Shown: positions 1 through 8,431 of the stretch, piece by piece
Layout: each line of letters starts with the position of its first letter
Position numbering within the stretch: the first letter of the stretch is position 1
NCBI RefSeq assembly: GCF_002927045.1
Contig: NZ_PRDW01000002.1
Span: 186,001-250,000 of the forward strand
DNA length: 64,000 bases
From: Mycetohabitans endofungorum
GTDB taxonomy: Bacteria; Pseudomonadota; Gammaproteobacteria; Burkholderiales; Burkholderiaceae
Reading direction: 5' to 3'
The notes under the pieces: generated by a model
Databases searched by the model: none
The model's input: only the letters and a program-made list of their open reading frames with translations
What the model was told of the DNA's origin: nothing
Translations under genes and position numbers: made by a program

Positions 1-409
1 CGGCCGGCCGTTTCGCCGCGGCGGATCTGGCCTGCTTTGACATCGACTCGCGTGTGGCGCCGTCCGAACGCTCGCGCCGTAGTACAGAGGTCGTCGTGCG
101 CGAGCGCTTGGCTCGGGTTTCCTTGCTCGCGGAACCCGTCGTCTTGTGCTGACCCGCCGCGCTGTCCTTGGCCGTTTTTTTGCGTGTCGCCTCGCTGACG
201 GTGCCCTTTTTCGGCGGCTTCAAGTCGACGCCAGCCCGTCGCGCCTTTGACAGCCCGATTGCCACGGCTTGCTTGGCCGAGCGCACGCCATGTTTGCCGG
301 CCCGAACATGCTCGATCTCTTCCTTGACGAATTCGCCGGCCTGCGTGCTGGCCGATTTCCCTGCACGTTTGTCGGCCTGCGCTTGAGCCATAGTCTTTCT
401 TTCTGGCAT
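1..409 (-). CDS. DUF6496-like basic Lys/Arg/Ala-rich protein (3' end outside window)
   Basis: The reverse strand is open from an ATG at 409 to the window edge (136 codons). The ATG sits behind a strong Shine-Dalgarno site (AAGGAGG, 415-421 region). The protein starts MPERKTMAQAQADKRAGKSA, and continues with a KEEIEHVRAGKHG stretch and AIGLSKARRAGV, the pattern I associate with small DUF6496 proteins of Burkholderia. After about residue 80 it becomes a low-complexity Lys/Arg/Ser/Ala tail resembling a histone-like or DNA-binding extension. Function is unknown; a nucleoid or stress role is only a guess. The stop codon is not in the window. Confidence 0.75.
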   Translation of the reverse strand, partial: MPERKTMAQAQADKRAGKSASTQAGEFVKEEIEHVRAGKHGVRSAKQAVAIGLSKARRAGVDLKPPKKGTVSEATRKKTAKDSAAGQHKTTGSASKETRAKRSRTTTSVLRRERSDGATRESMSKQARSAAAKRPA

Positions 410-921
410 GACAATCCTCCTTGAAAGAGACGCTATATGTGCAAAGCTAGCAACCCCCGTGCCAGCATGTGACCACGGCACGCGCTGGTCCTGCGCTCTC
501 ATCGGTCGGATGGCTTGGGTTCTTGATGGATCGCGCGGCACCCGTCCTCCACGTCTCGAGCCGGCCCTGGTGTAGCCTGATTGCCCCACGTCGAGCGCGC
601 AACGGTCAGCACTTGCGCGATCTCTCGGGCGACGTCAGCTTGTCCTGAAAGGAGGACATCGGCTCTTCAGCCGTTGCCGCATTGGCCTCCGGACGCAGAC
701 TGCCTTCAATAAACAGGCGTACGATTGATAAAACATCGTTACCCGCGAGCATAAGGCGAGTGCGCGGTATGGGCCACCAGTGTCCGACTCGCCGTCCGCG
801 TGCGGGGCTGGCTTCGGGTGGGAACGATGTTCATGCCGTGCCGTGCCGTGCGGCGGCTCGGCGACACGAAGGCCGGGCGCGTCGATTGCTAAACGCCGTA
901 GACCTTCCCACAGGAGCAAAC
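410..921. other. Intergenic region, no gene recognised
   Basis: About 510 bases lie between two divergent starts, the basic protein on the left and the hemerythrin on the right. The possible frames here are compositionally unlike proteins and lack ribosome sites. Promoters for both flanking genes should lie here, but I see no convincing -35/-10 pair. Confidence 0.4.
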
Positions 922-1476
922 ATGACTACTACTGCGACACACCAAAAATCCACGCGGTCTTCGACAATGCCATCTCATGATGTTGGCGCTGCGCACGCAG
1001 CTGAGCAGGACGCGATTGCACTGCTGGAGGCGGACCATCGCGCGGTCCAGCGGCTATTCGATACGTTCGACAAGACGTCCGATGACGATCCCGACGCCAA
1101 GGCAACGCTGGTTACGCGCGCGTGCGACGAATTGGCCATGCATACGATCATCGAGGAAGAAATCTTGTATCCAGCGGCGCATCGTGCGCTGTCGGGGCAG
1201 CCGCAAAAGGAAGTCGACCAGGCCTATGTCGAACATTTTCTCGTTAAGACTTTGATGGAGAAACTACGGGGCTCTCGGCCAGGGGACGATGGTTTCGATG
1301 CTGCGTTCAAGGTATTGGCGGAAAACGTCCAGCATCATGTCAGCGAGGAAGAGTCGGTACTGTTCCCCGCGCTGCGCAAGGCAGGCGTCGACCTGGCTGA
1401 ACTCGGCGCGCGTATTGCACAGCGCAAGGCGCAGTTGCAGGCGAAAGTGTCAAAGGACGTCGGCGATCGCACTTGA
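922..1476 (+). CDS. Hemerythrin HHE cation-binding domain protein
   Basis: A 184-residue protein. I chose the ATG at 922 because AGGAG precedes it and the upstream in-frame extension looks non-coding. After a 30-residue polar tail comes a four-helix hemerythrin fold with the expected metal ligands: His in EADHRAVQRLF, His and Glu in ELAMHTIIEEEILYP, His in YVEHFLVKTLME, and His plus Glu in VQHHVSEEESVLFPAL. Such proteins bind a di-iron centre and handle oxygen, NO or iron stress in the cytoplasm. No signal peptide or membrane segment. It appears monocistronic; the gene before it is divergent and a DUF72 remnant follows. Confidence 0.85.
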   Translation: MTTTATHQKSTRSSTMPSHDVGAAHAAEQDAIALLEADHRAVQRLFDTFDKTSDDDPDAKATLVTRACDELAMHTIIEEEILYPAAHRALSGQPQKEVDQAYVEHFLVKTLMEKLRGSRPGDDGFDAAFKVLAENVQHHVSEEESVLFPALRKAGVDLAELGARIAQRKAQLQAKVSKDVGDRT

Positions 1477-1740
1477 TGCGCGAACGACTCGCAGCGCGCT
1501 GTGCTGGCCTGCTTGGCGAGGCAGGTTACGCTCCGTCCGGCTCCCTTGGCGTGATCGTTGTGATTGTTATCGCGCTCGTGCTGACGGGGCGCATCTAGCG
1601 CGCAGCTGCTTGCCGTGTGCGTCGCAGTGCCGAGCCGCGTGGCGGTGGCCAGGCTGCCCCGGGACATGCTGGCGGCTCGGGAACTCGCCAGCGGGCATGA
1701 TCATCGTATTGCGCAGTCCTATTTGACGATCCATCGTAAC

Positions 1741-2088
1741 CGCAAGCTTAGACATGCGATCGAGGTGCGTCATGAGAGCTTTGTCAATCCGCAGTTCATT
1801 CGCCTGCTGCGCCGCTATCATGCCGCCCTGGTCGTGTCGGATTCCACCGAGCATTGGCCTTGCATCGAGGATGTCACGGCCGATTTCGTTTATCTGCGCC
1901 TGCACGGCACCGAGAGCAAGTACGCAGGCGCGTACAGCGACCCGGCGCTGCAACGCTGGGCGCGCCGCCGTGTATTCTGCTATTTTGACAGTGATACGAA
2001 GACACAAGCGCCGTTTGATGCCCAGCGTTTGATCGAGATTGTGGCGCGGGCGGGTTCTTCCACGGCGGCGGACGAGGCAACCCGATGA
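1741..2088 (+). pseudogene. DUF72 (YecE-like) C-terminal remnant
   Basis: The frame ending at the TGA at 2088 reads LRHAIEVRHESF, then SDSTEHWP, then DFVYLRLHGTES and VFCYFDSDTKTQAPFDAQ. These are recognisable as the C-terminal half of DUF72/YecE proteins, where RHESF, the R-L-H-G motif and YFDND are conserved. Family members are around 250-300 residues; only about 115 remain, and upstream of 1741 the homology stops without a start codon or ribosome site. I call it a 5'-truncated pseudogene. The canonical YFDND has become YFDSD, consistent with relaxed selection. Confidence 0.6.
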
Positions 2089-2184
2089 GCGGCGGCCTCA
2101 GCCGAATTTGCGTCCGCTCGGCCGTCCGTTAGTCGCCAATAGCCTTGCGCCGGCACGGGTGAGGCCGGCCGGCATGACTTGCGC

Positions 2185-3051
2185 CTACAGCATTGGTGCG
2201 CCGCCCGTTACCGCGATCGTCGCACCTGAAACATAGCTCGATTCGTCGGATGCAAGCATCACATACGCGGGGGCCACTTCGGCCGGCTGTCCGGGCCGTT
2301 TCATCGGCACCTGCGCGCCGAATTGCTTGACCTTCTCCGCCGGCATCGTTGCGGGAATCAATGGGGTCCAGATGGGCCCAGGCGCCACACAGTTCGCTCG
2401 AATGCCTTTTTGCGCAAGCAATTGCGCCAATCCCGCCGTGAAATTCTGGATTGCCCCCTTGGTGGCGGCATACGCCAGCAAAGTCGGATTCGGATGATCG
2501 GCATTGATCGATGTGGTGTTGATGATGGAGCCGCCCGCCTTCATATGATGCAGCGCGGACCGGGTGATCCTGAACATCGCGCCAATGTTTGTATCGAACG
2601 TGTTGTCCCATTCATCGTCTGAAATCTCGTCCAGCGACTCGTGCGTCATTTGAAACGCCGCATTGTTGACCACGACATCGATTTTGCCGAATGCGTCAAC
2701 GGCTTGCTGGACAATCCGCGCGCAGTGTTCGCGCTGCGCCACATCGCCCCGCACGAGCACGGCGCGTCGCCCCGCCTGCTCGACCCAGCGCGCTGTCTCG
2801 CGCGCATCATCGTCCTCGTCGAGATAGGCGATCAACACGTCAGCGCCTTCCCTAGCGAATGCGATGGCTACCGCGCGTCCGATTCCGCTATCGCCCCCGG
2901 TAATGATCGACGCTTTGCCGGCAAGACGGCCCGAACCTTGGTACGAGCGCTCGCCATGGTCGGGTTGCGGTTGCATGTCGCCAGTGTGGCCCGGCACCGT
3001 GGCTTGCTGCTGGTGTGGCAATGGGGGTTCTGGACGTCGGTTTTCAGTCAT
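2185..3051 (-). CDS. SDR-family oxidoreductase (YtdG/general-stress type)
   Basis: A 288-residue short-chain dehydrogenase. The start at 3051 is set by CAGGAG just upstream; a longer frame exists but has no ribosome site. After a Pro/Gln-rich head of about 50 residues come the NAD(P)-binding motif TGGDSGIGRAVA, the NNAA motif, the catalytic Ser in TTSINADHP and the catalytic YAATK. The long polar head and the TPLIPATMP segment match the stress-induced SDR subgroup (B. subtilis YhdF/YtdG). Substrate unknown. It is monocistronic on the minus strand. Confident about family, not about reaction. Confidence 0.88.
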   Translation of the reverse strand: MTENRRPEPPLPHQQQATVPGHTGDMQPQPDHGERSYQGSGRLAGKASIITGGDSGIGRAVAIAFAREGADVLIAYLDEDDDARETARWVEQAGRRAVLVRGDVAQREHCARIVQQAVDAFGKIDVVVNNAAFQMTHESLDEISDDEWDNTFDTNIGAMFRITRSALHHMKAGGSIINTTSINADHPNPTLLAYAATKGAIQNFTAGLAQLLAQKGIRANCVAPGPIWTPLIPATMPAEKVKQFGAQVPMKRPGQPAEVAPAYVMLASDESSYVSGATIAVTGGAPML

Positions 3052-3224
3052 GACACGCTCCTGTTGGTTGATTGTCGCGCGACACCGGCGCGCGCATGCT
3101 GGTGAAGCAACCAACAGGCCCGCCGCGCGCACGTTCCGCCCAGTGTGTGATGGGTCCGTACGACGTACGCCATACCGGTCATAGCGTGCCGTGGCAGGCG
3201 AACTCCCCAGCGGAAGTGGACCAC

Positions 3225-3587
3225 TCAGCGACGCCGCTGCTTCGCTGCACGGCGAACATCAATTCGCATTCCATCCGATCGTCTCAGTCGATCGGCTACC
3301 CCGATGAACTCCATGCCGAATAGCACACCCAACGACAGGCGCATCATATCCGGCGTGACGAACGATCCCGCGGTCTTGCCGGCCGGCGTTAGCAGCGCGT
3401 TCATTTGCAGCATCAACAGGCAGGCGGCCAAGCACGCCAGCTGCGTCGTGCAAAGTCCAGCCGGCTTGCCTGACTCGCCGCGATTCAACCCCAGTGCCAC
3501 GCCGGCAAGCAACGCGACTGCCAACCGTAACGCGACGTCGTGCCAACTGCGCGATAGCGGCATCAATTTCAGGTGCGACGAGCGCAA
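3225..3587 (-). pseudogene. Truncated MgtC/SapB-family membrane protein remnant
   Basis: The first 100 residues match an MgtC/SapB N-terminal domain: LRLAVALLAGVALGLNRGE followed by GKPAGLCTTQLACLAA and MMRLSLGVLFGMEFIG (usual form GKPAGLRTH and GIGFLGAG). After MEFIGVADRL the frame changes to unrelated Arg-rich sequence and stops, so the third and fourth helices and the cytoplasmic domain are missing. MgtC members are about 160-230 residues. The Arg of LRTH, normally invariant, is Cys-Thr here. Most likely a decaying gene; a short expressed membrane peptide cannot be excluded. Confidence 0.6.
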
Positions 3588-3776
3588 GGCGCCGCGTGAA
3601 CGTCTCGATGCAGAAATGAGGCAGTCAGCATGCCTACGATCGGGGCGAGCCGTGTACCTCGGTTGGGAATAGCCTTTGCTAATTTTTCAGTGGTGAAGTG
3701 GCGGTGCGAGCATTCCAACGCCGAGTGGCGAGGACGCGGCGCGCCGGCTAGCGTCGGGGTCGAACGGAGGAACACA

Positions 3777-3947
3777 ATGGAACAATCTGACAAGCCGCTG
3801 TCGCCCGGTGATGAAGCTGCGCCAGACGCGCCGGGCGTGGGCGAGGCGATTTGCCAGGCATGCCACGGCACTGGAACGGTGGACGGCGCGCGCTGTACGG
3901 TGTGCAGCGGCACTGGCAAGGTGCTGCAGGGAGTGGGCGGCGGCTGA
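3777..3947 (+). CDS. Small DnaJ-type CxxCxGxG zinc-finger peptide
   Basis: A 56-residue protein beginning MEQSDKPLSPGDEA, with CGGAGG placed correctly before the ATG at 3777. Two zinc-binding half-motifs follow: CQACHGTGTV and CTVCSGTGKV, each CxxCxGxG as in the DnaJ cysteine-rich domain. There is no J domain or other module. Two such motifs make a single zinc site, so this could be a stand-alone zinc ribbon acting as a redox or chaperone accessory. Small proteins of this form occur in Burkholderia, but their function is not established. The longer in-frame ORF upstream lacks coding character. Confidence 0.75.
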   Translation: MEQSDKPLSPGDEAAPDAPGVGEAICQACHGTGTVDGARCTVCSGTGKVLQGVGGG

Positions 3948-4401
3948 GCGCGCGGCCGCGAAAGAATGTATTGCGCGCGCACGCGGAAAACATGCCGTGG
4001 CAACGCAGCGAGCCGCTTAGCGACGCGAGCAGCGCATGCCAGCAGCGCAGTGCCGAGCGCAAGCGCCACGCTGGCGCAGCAACCGCGGTGCGCCCGTCGT
4101 CCAAAGAGCCGCGCTACGGCTTCGCGCGGCGCTGCCGAAGACGCCACGAGTACGGTGCAAACCGCGGACCGGCTGCCAAAGATTGGATGGCTCGCCGCCG
4201 TGGGTGCAGGTACCGTCTTGTTGGGCGCGCTAGCCGATACGCGCGAGGAAACGGTCGAGCATGCCGGGCGCGACATGATTTGCAAAAATTCGGTGTGGGT
4301 GTGAGATGACAATGTTGCCGCAGCATGGGGCGGCGGCATGCAAAAGTCAACGCGGCCAACAGCGTAATATATTGCCCAATACAACGAAGAAAGGGAACGC
4401 A
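3948..4401. other. Intergenic region with a weak coding-like trace
   Basis: Roughly 450 bases upstream of the ModA-like gene. One plus-strand frame (3966-4304) ends in DRLPKIGWLAAVGAGTVLL followed by ALADTREETVEHAG, which could be a worn N-terminal helix of a membrane protein such as a PAP2-type phosphatase, but the preceding part is Arg/Cys-rich and looks random. I see no start site with a ribosome-binding sequence. I annotate no gene. Confidence 0.3.
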
Positions 4402-5331
4402 ATGTTGCATGAACGTTTCGCGGCGAACGTCCGTGCGCTGCGCCTATCGCTGTCGTGGCTCGTGCTCGATGCGCTCGTGCTGGCGGCAATGGCTGTTGTG
4501 GCGCCCAGTGTCGCGCTGGCCGGCGACGCTGGCACGGTCCGGGTGTTGTACGCTGGGTCGCTGGTGCATGTGATGGAGCACTCCATCGGGCCGGCATTCG
4601 AGAAGGCGTCAGGGCTGACGTTCTCCGGCTATGGCGCCGGCTCAAACAAATTGGCCAACGAGTTGAAGGGTAAGCTACGGCGCGGTGACGTGTTCATCAG
4701 CGCCACGCCGACGGTCAATGCGAGCCTGGGCGGCGCTGCGAACGGCAATCGGGTTAGCTGGTATGTGAATTTTGGCGAGTCGCCGCTGCTGCTCGGCTAC
4801 AACGCAAACAGCCGCTTTGCGGCGGCGTTGAAGACTGAACGCTGGGACAAGGTGTTGCTGCAGCCGGGCATCCGGATTGGGCGCACGGATCCGAAGCTCG
4901 ATCCGAAAGGGGCTTTCACGCTCGAGGCGGTGGCCCGTGCCGCGTTGCTATATCGTCAGCCGGACCTGATGCAGCGCATGCTCGGGGCACCGGGCAATCC
5001 AAATCAGGTGTTGCCGGAAGAAACGCTGATGGGCCGCCTGCAGTCAGGGCAGCTCGACGTGGGCTTTTTTTATTCGACCGAGACGGCGCAGCTGCACATC
5101 CCGACGGTGAAATTGCCGGCCGAACTCGCGGTCAAGGCTAGCTATACGATCGCGATCCTGAACGACGCGCCAAATCAGGAAGGCGCGATGCGCTTCGTGA
5201 CGTTTCTGCTCGGAGCGAAGGCGCGCGCATTGCTGCGTGACGCCGGCATCGATGTGATCGTGCCGAGTGTTGGCGGCGAGCGCACACAGGTCCCCGCACG
5301 CGTGCAAGCAATGCTCGACGCGGCGCGATGA
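4402..5331 (+). CDS. Periplasmic molybdate/tungstate-type substrate-binding protein
   Basis: A 309-residue protein. The ATG at 4402 follows AAGGGA; the in-frame upstream extension is not needed. Residues 1-40 form a signal peptide (long hydrophobic stretch ending SVALA). The mature part starts with VRVLYAGSLVHVMEHSIGPAF, a ModA/WtpA-type start, and continues with GYGAGSNKLANELKG and GRTDPKLDPKGAFTLEA, typical of archaeal-type WtpA/TupA-like oxyanion binders. It captures molybdate or tungstate for the next gene, whose ATG overlaps its stop (ATGA). The oxyanion preference cannot be read from the sequence. Confidence 0.8.
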   Translation: MLHERFAANVRALRLSLSWLVLDALVLAAMAVVAPSVALAGDAGTVRVLYAGSLVHVMEHSIGPAFEKASGLTFSGYGAGSNKLANELKGKLRRGDVFISATPTVNASLGGAANGNRVSWYVNFGESPLLLGYNANSRFAAALKTERWDKVLLQPGIRIGRTDPKLDPKGAFTLEAVARAALLYRQPDLMQRMLGAPGNPNQVLPEETLMGRLQSGQLDVGFFYSTETAQLHIPTVKLPAELAVKASYTIAILNDAPNQEGAMRFVTFLLGAKARALLRDAGIDVIVPSVGGERTQVPARVQAMLDAAR

Positions 5332-7226
5332 CGCTGCAACGCGGCCGTGGCAGTGGCGCAGGGCGGCGGCGCGCCACGCCCCTGAGGTGGCTTGCGGCCT
5401 TGCTGGCGCTTTATCTGTGCGCGCCGTTCATTGCCGTGCTGCCACAGCTCACGCATGCCGACTGGCGCGCGATCGAGCCTGGGGCGCTTGTCAAGGCAAC
5501 CACCGTGTCGGTTGGCAGCGCGACGCTGGCCACGCTGCTGATCGCGCTCACCGGGATCCCGCTCGGTTATCTGCTGTCGCGTTCACGCTCCAGATGGGCG
5601 AGTGTGCTCGGCTTTGTCGTGCAATTGCCCCTGGCGTTGCCGCCGCTGTCCAGCGGCGTGCTCCTGCTGTTCCTGCTCGGTCCGTACAGCCTGCTCGGTA
5701 CGTTGACTGGCGGCGGGTTAACTGATTCGTTCGTGGGCGTCGTGCTCGCGCAGACTTTCGTGGCCGCGCCGTTTCTGATTGTGGCTGCCCGTTCGGCATT
5801 CGATTCCGTCGATCCGGTCCTGGACGACGTCGCGGCTACGCTGGGGCATGACGCGCGCACGCGCTTGCTGCGCGTCTGGCTGCCGATCGCCTGGCCGTCT
5901 ATCCGCGCCGGCATGGTGCTCGCGTGGCTGCGCGCATTCGGCGAGTTCGGCGCCACGATGATGGTGGCCTACCATCCGTACTCGCTGCCGGTGTATACGT
6001 ATGTGGTGTTCGGCTCGGTGGGTCTGCCCGCGATGCTGCCGCTGCTCGCGCCGACGTTGGGCATCGCGCTGGCACTGTCGCTGGCGGTCACCGTCCGTCT
6101 GCGGCCATCGCGTCCGGTCGCCATTGCCGCCCCGGGCGACGAGCTTGACCCATTGCGCTCACTCGCCCGGGAAGTCGTGCCAGTGCCACGTCATTCCTCA
6201 GGCGGCACGCTTGCGTTTCACTTCACGTGCACGCTCGGCGATTTCATGCTCGATGTTCAATGGAGCGCGCGCAGCCGGCGGTTGGCGATCATTGGCGCGT
6301 CTGGGTCCGGCAAGTCCCTCACGCTGCGCATGATCGCCGGTCTGCAGCACGGCGCGACGCAATCGGTAATCGTCGATGGTGAAGTGCTGACGGCTAGCGC
6401 GCCGCAGTCGCGGCACATGGCCTACGTGCCGCAGGACTACGGTCTTTTTCCGCATATGAGCGTTGCGCGACAGCTTATGTTCGCCGCCGACGCCGACCCG
6501 GACGCCGCGCGCTACTGGAGCCTGCATTTGGGGATCGCACCACTGGCGCAGCGTCTGCCAGCCCAGCTTTCGCTCGGCCAGCGGCAGCGCGTGGCACTGG
6601 CGCGCGCATTGGCGCGCAAGGCGCGCGTGATCTTGTTGGACGAGCCGTTCTCCGCGCTGGACACCCCGCGCCGGCGTACGTTGCGCGAGACGTTGCGCAC
6701 GTTGCAGCGGGAGATCGATGCGATCACGGTGCTCGTCACGCACGATCCGGAGGATGCGGCTTTGCTGGCCGATGAGATTCTCGTGCTGGACCGTGGACGC
6801 GTGTTGCAGCAAGGGCCGGCGCGCGCGCTATTCGAGCGACCGGCCAGCCTGAAGGTGGCGCAGTTGCTAGGTATCGACAACGTCGGCGAGGGCACACTGG
6901 TAGCCGGCGGCAAGGTGGATATCGGCGGCGTGTTGCTCGATGTGCGCGACGACGGTCTGGCGGCTGGTACGCGGTTGATGTGGCGCGTTGATGCGTGCGG
7001 CGTCTCGATGACAGAGCAGGGTCGGCACACCGCAGTGGTGGAACGGGTGTATGAATCGCACGGCGAGACGCGCGTGGCGGTGCGATTGGGCACCGCGCTG
7101 CTTCATTGCCGTGCGCCATCGGACGCCGACGCGCGCGCAGCGTTCGGGCTGCACGATCGCGAAGGCCACTGTTGCCGTGTCGATATCGCGGCAGGCACGA
7201 CTACGGTGTGGCCCGTGATGCCGTAG
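5328..7226 (+). CDS. Fused ABC permease-ATPase for molybdate/tungstate-type oxyanions
   Basis: A 632-residue protein that combines two transporter subunits. Residues 1-265 are a six-helix inner-membrane permease with the EAA-type loop ADDVAATLGHD and GEFGATMMVAY typical of ModB. Residues 290-520 are an ATPase with Walker A GASGSGKS (about 323), signature LSLGQRQRVALARAL (about 413), Walker B VILLDEPFSALD (about 434) and the switch His in LVTHDPEDA. Residues 540-632 resemble a ModC regulatory tail. It is translationally coupled to the binding protein (4-base overlap). Its 3' end overlaps the convergent Mut7-C gene by 26 bases. Confidence 0.85.
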   Translation: MTLQRGRGSGAGRRRATPLRWLAALLALYLCAPFIAVLPQLTHADWRAIEPGALVKATTVSVGSATLATLLIALTGIPLGYLLSRSRSRWASVLGFVVQLPLALPPLSSGVLLLFLLGPYSLLGTLTGGGLTDSFVGVVLAQTFVAAPFLIVAARSAFDSVDPVLDDVAATLGHDARTRLLRVWLPIAWPSIRAGMVLAWLRAFGEFGATMMVAYHPYSLPVYTYVVFGSVGLPAMLPLLAPTLGIALALSLAVTVRLRPSRPVAIAAPGDELDPLRSLAREVVPVPRHSSGGTLAFHFTCTLGDFMLDVQWSARSRRLAIIGASGSGKSLTLRMIAGLQHGATQSVIVDGEVLTASAPQSRHMAYVPQDYGLFPHMSVARQLMFAADADPDAARYWSLHLGIAPLAQRLPAQLSLGQRQRVALARALARKARVILLDEPFSALDTPRRRTLRETLRTLQREIDAITVLVTHDPEDAALLADEILVLDRGRVLQQGPARALFERPASLKVAQLLGIDNVGEGTLVAGGKVDIGGVLLDVRDDGLAAGTRLMWRVDACGVSMTEQGRHTAVVERVYESHGETRVAVRLGTALLHCRAPSDADARAAFGLHDREGHCCRVDIAAGTTTVWPVMP

Positions 7227-7959
7227 CGGCTCGTTCGCCCAGCACTTCGTCCATCAGCTCGCTCATCCGCTTCCAATGCGAGCCTTCCCAGTAGATCCTG
7301 CCGCATACGTCGCAGGTCGCAAACCGGTCGCATCGCTCACGCACGCTGGGCGGAACCCGTGCGAGCACGTCAGCTTTATCGACTCGGCGCAAGGGCGCAT
7401 TGCAGTGTAGGCATAGGCGCAATGGCCGCGTCCGTGCGTGCAGCGACAGCCGCGCGGCGACTTCACGCAGCTGTTCGAGCGGATCGAGTGCGTGCACATA
7501 GCACCCATGCTCGATGCTGCGCCGCTTGAGTAATTCGCGGTCGCGCGTGAGCACAATGCGTCGTTCTTGCGCAGCGATTTGCTCGACGTTGCGATCGTCG
7601 ATGCGATTGTCGTACAGCGTGTCAAAGCCCGCCATGCGCAGCAGGCGCGCGAGCCGGCCTAGGTGGGCGTCGGCGAGGAATCGCAACGGGTCGGGTAGCG
7701 CACCGCGCAGCGGCACCGGGGCGCGCTCGCTGGGCGGATACACGACCACGCTGTCCCCATCGGCGAGCGGTCGCTCGAAGCCGGCCGCCTCGCCATTGAT
7801 GACAATCCGTCCCACTTCGGTATGCGGCACGCCCAGCGCCTCGATCGTATGCTTGACCGACGCATTGTGCGCGTACGATGCGGCGAATGTCCGCTGACGC
7901 AGTCCTGCCGGCAGGAACGCGTTCAGTTCAGCGTGGAAACGGAAGGTTGCCGTGGTCAT
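7201..7959 (-). CDS. Ubiquitin-like/Mut7-C RNase-domain protein
   Basis: A 252-residue protein starting at ATG 7959 behind GGAG. Residues 1-90 are a ThiS/MoaD-like beta-grasp domain (RFHAELNAFLPAG, then PHTEVGRIVINGE and DGDSVVVYPP). Residues 95-250 are a Mut7-C (former DUF82) domain: RFLADAHLGRLARLLRMAGFD and ILTRDRELLKRR-like core (here IVLTRDRELLKRR) of a PIN-type nuclease fold, followed by a zinc ribbon CLHC (about 183) and CDVC (about 214). The family is predicted to act on RNA, unproven. It is convergent with, and overlaps, the transporter gene. Confidence 0.85.
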   Translation of the reverse strand: MTTATFRFHAELNAFLPAGLRQRTFAASYAHNASVKHTIEALGVPHTEVGRIVINGEAAGFERPLADGDSVVVYPPSERAPVPLRGALPDPLRFLADAHLGRLARLLRMAGFDTLYDNRIDDRNVEQIAAQERRIVLTRDRELLKRRSIEHGCYVHALDPLEQLREVAARLSLHARTRPLRLCLHCNAPLRRVDKADVLARVPPSVRERCDRFATCDVCGRIYWEGSHWKRMSELMDEVLGERAATASRATP

Positions 7960-7995
7960 CACAGTCGCTCCGGCGGCGGCTCGCGGCGCGACGCG

Positions 7996-8187
7996 CTACA
8001 GCGCGCGCTGGATCCCGGTCACGCCGAATAGTCCCAGCGCCAGCCCCGCGATCCGGTCGATCAGCCGACGCAGCCGTGCACCCAGCCCATGGCGTGCACC
8101 AGCTTAGATACAGCAGGAACAGGCCGGCCGCAACATGCAGTGGCTTGACTGTAACATCCGGTATGCCAAAAAGAAAAAAGCCGTTCA
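7996..8187 (-). pseudogene. LysE/RhtB-family exporter C-terminal remnant
   Basis: Two minus-strand frames together read KPLHVAAGLFLLYLSW, then, after a frame change, GARLRRLIDRIAGLALGLFG ending GIQRAL and TAG at 7996. This is the usual end of LysE/RhtB amino-acid exporters (final helix then a short Arg tail). The rest of the roughly 200-residue protein is gone. The remnant lies directly upstream of the Mut7-C gene. Confidence 0.4.
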
Positions 8188-8202
8188 CGAGCGGCGAACG
8201 GC
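8168..8202 (-). terminator. Intrinsic terminator on the minus strand
   Basis: On the minus strand, a perfect 7-bp stem GCCGTTC / GAACGGC (8196-8202 with 8180-8186) with a 9-base loop is followed by a tract of T residues interrupted by one C (complement of 8168-8179). It lies about 230 bases downstream of the alpha/beta hydrolase gene and would end that transcript before the LysE remnant. Confidence 0.6.
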
Positions 8203-8431
8203 GGAATATCGTACGACGTGATCAGCGTCGCAAGGATGTTATCCAATGTATCAACCTCGCAGAATTGGTATTTTCCCTACAGATCATGTCGGCATGAATG
8301 TCAGATAACTGCGTTATTTGAGTGCCACGGATACGCGAATTTCGTTTTTCGGGATACCAATTCGTGAATTGAATGTCGTGAGGTGCAATAATTCATTTAG
8401 ATGGAAAAAATCAGTCGCTCTATTATCGATC

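Noticed and set aside
3569-4645. 358-codon minus-strand ORF around the zinc-finger peptide and ModA start
   Set aside because: Arg/Pro/Ser-rich with no fold; conflicts with two genes that have ribosome sites and motifs.
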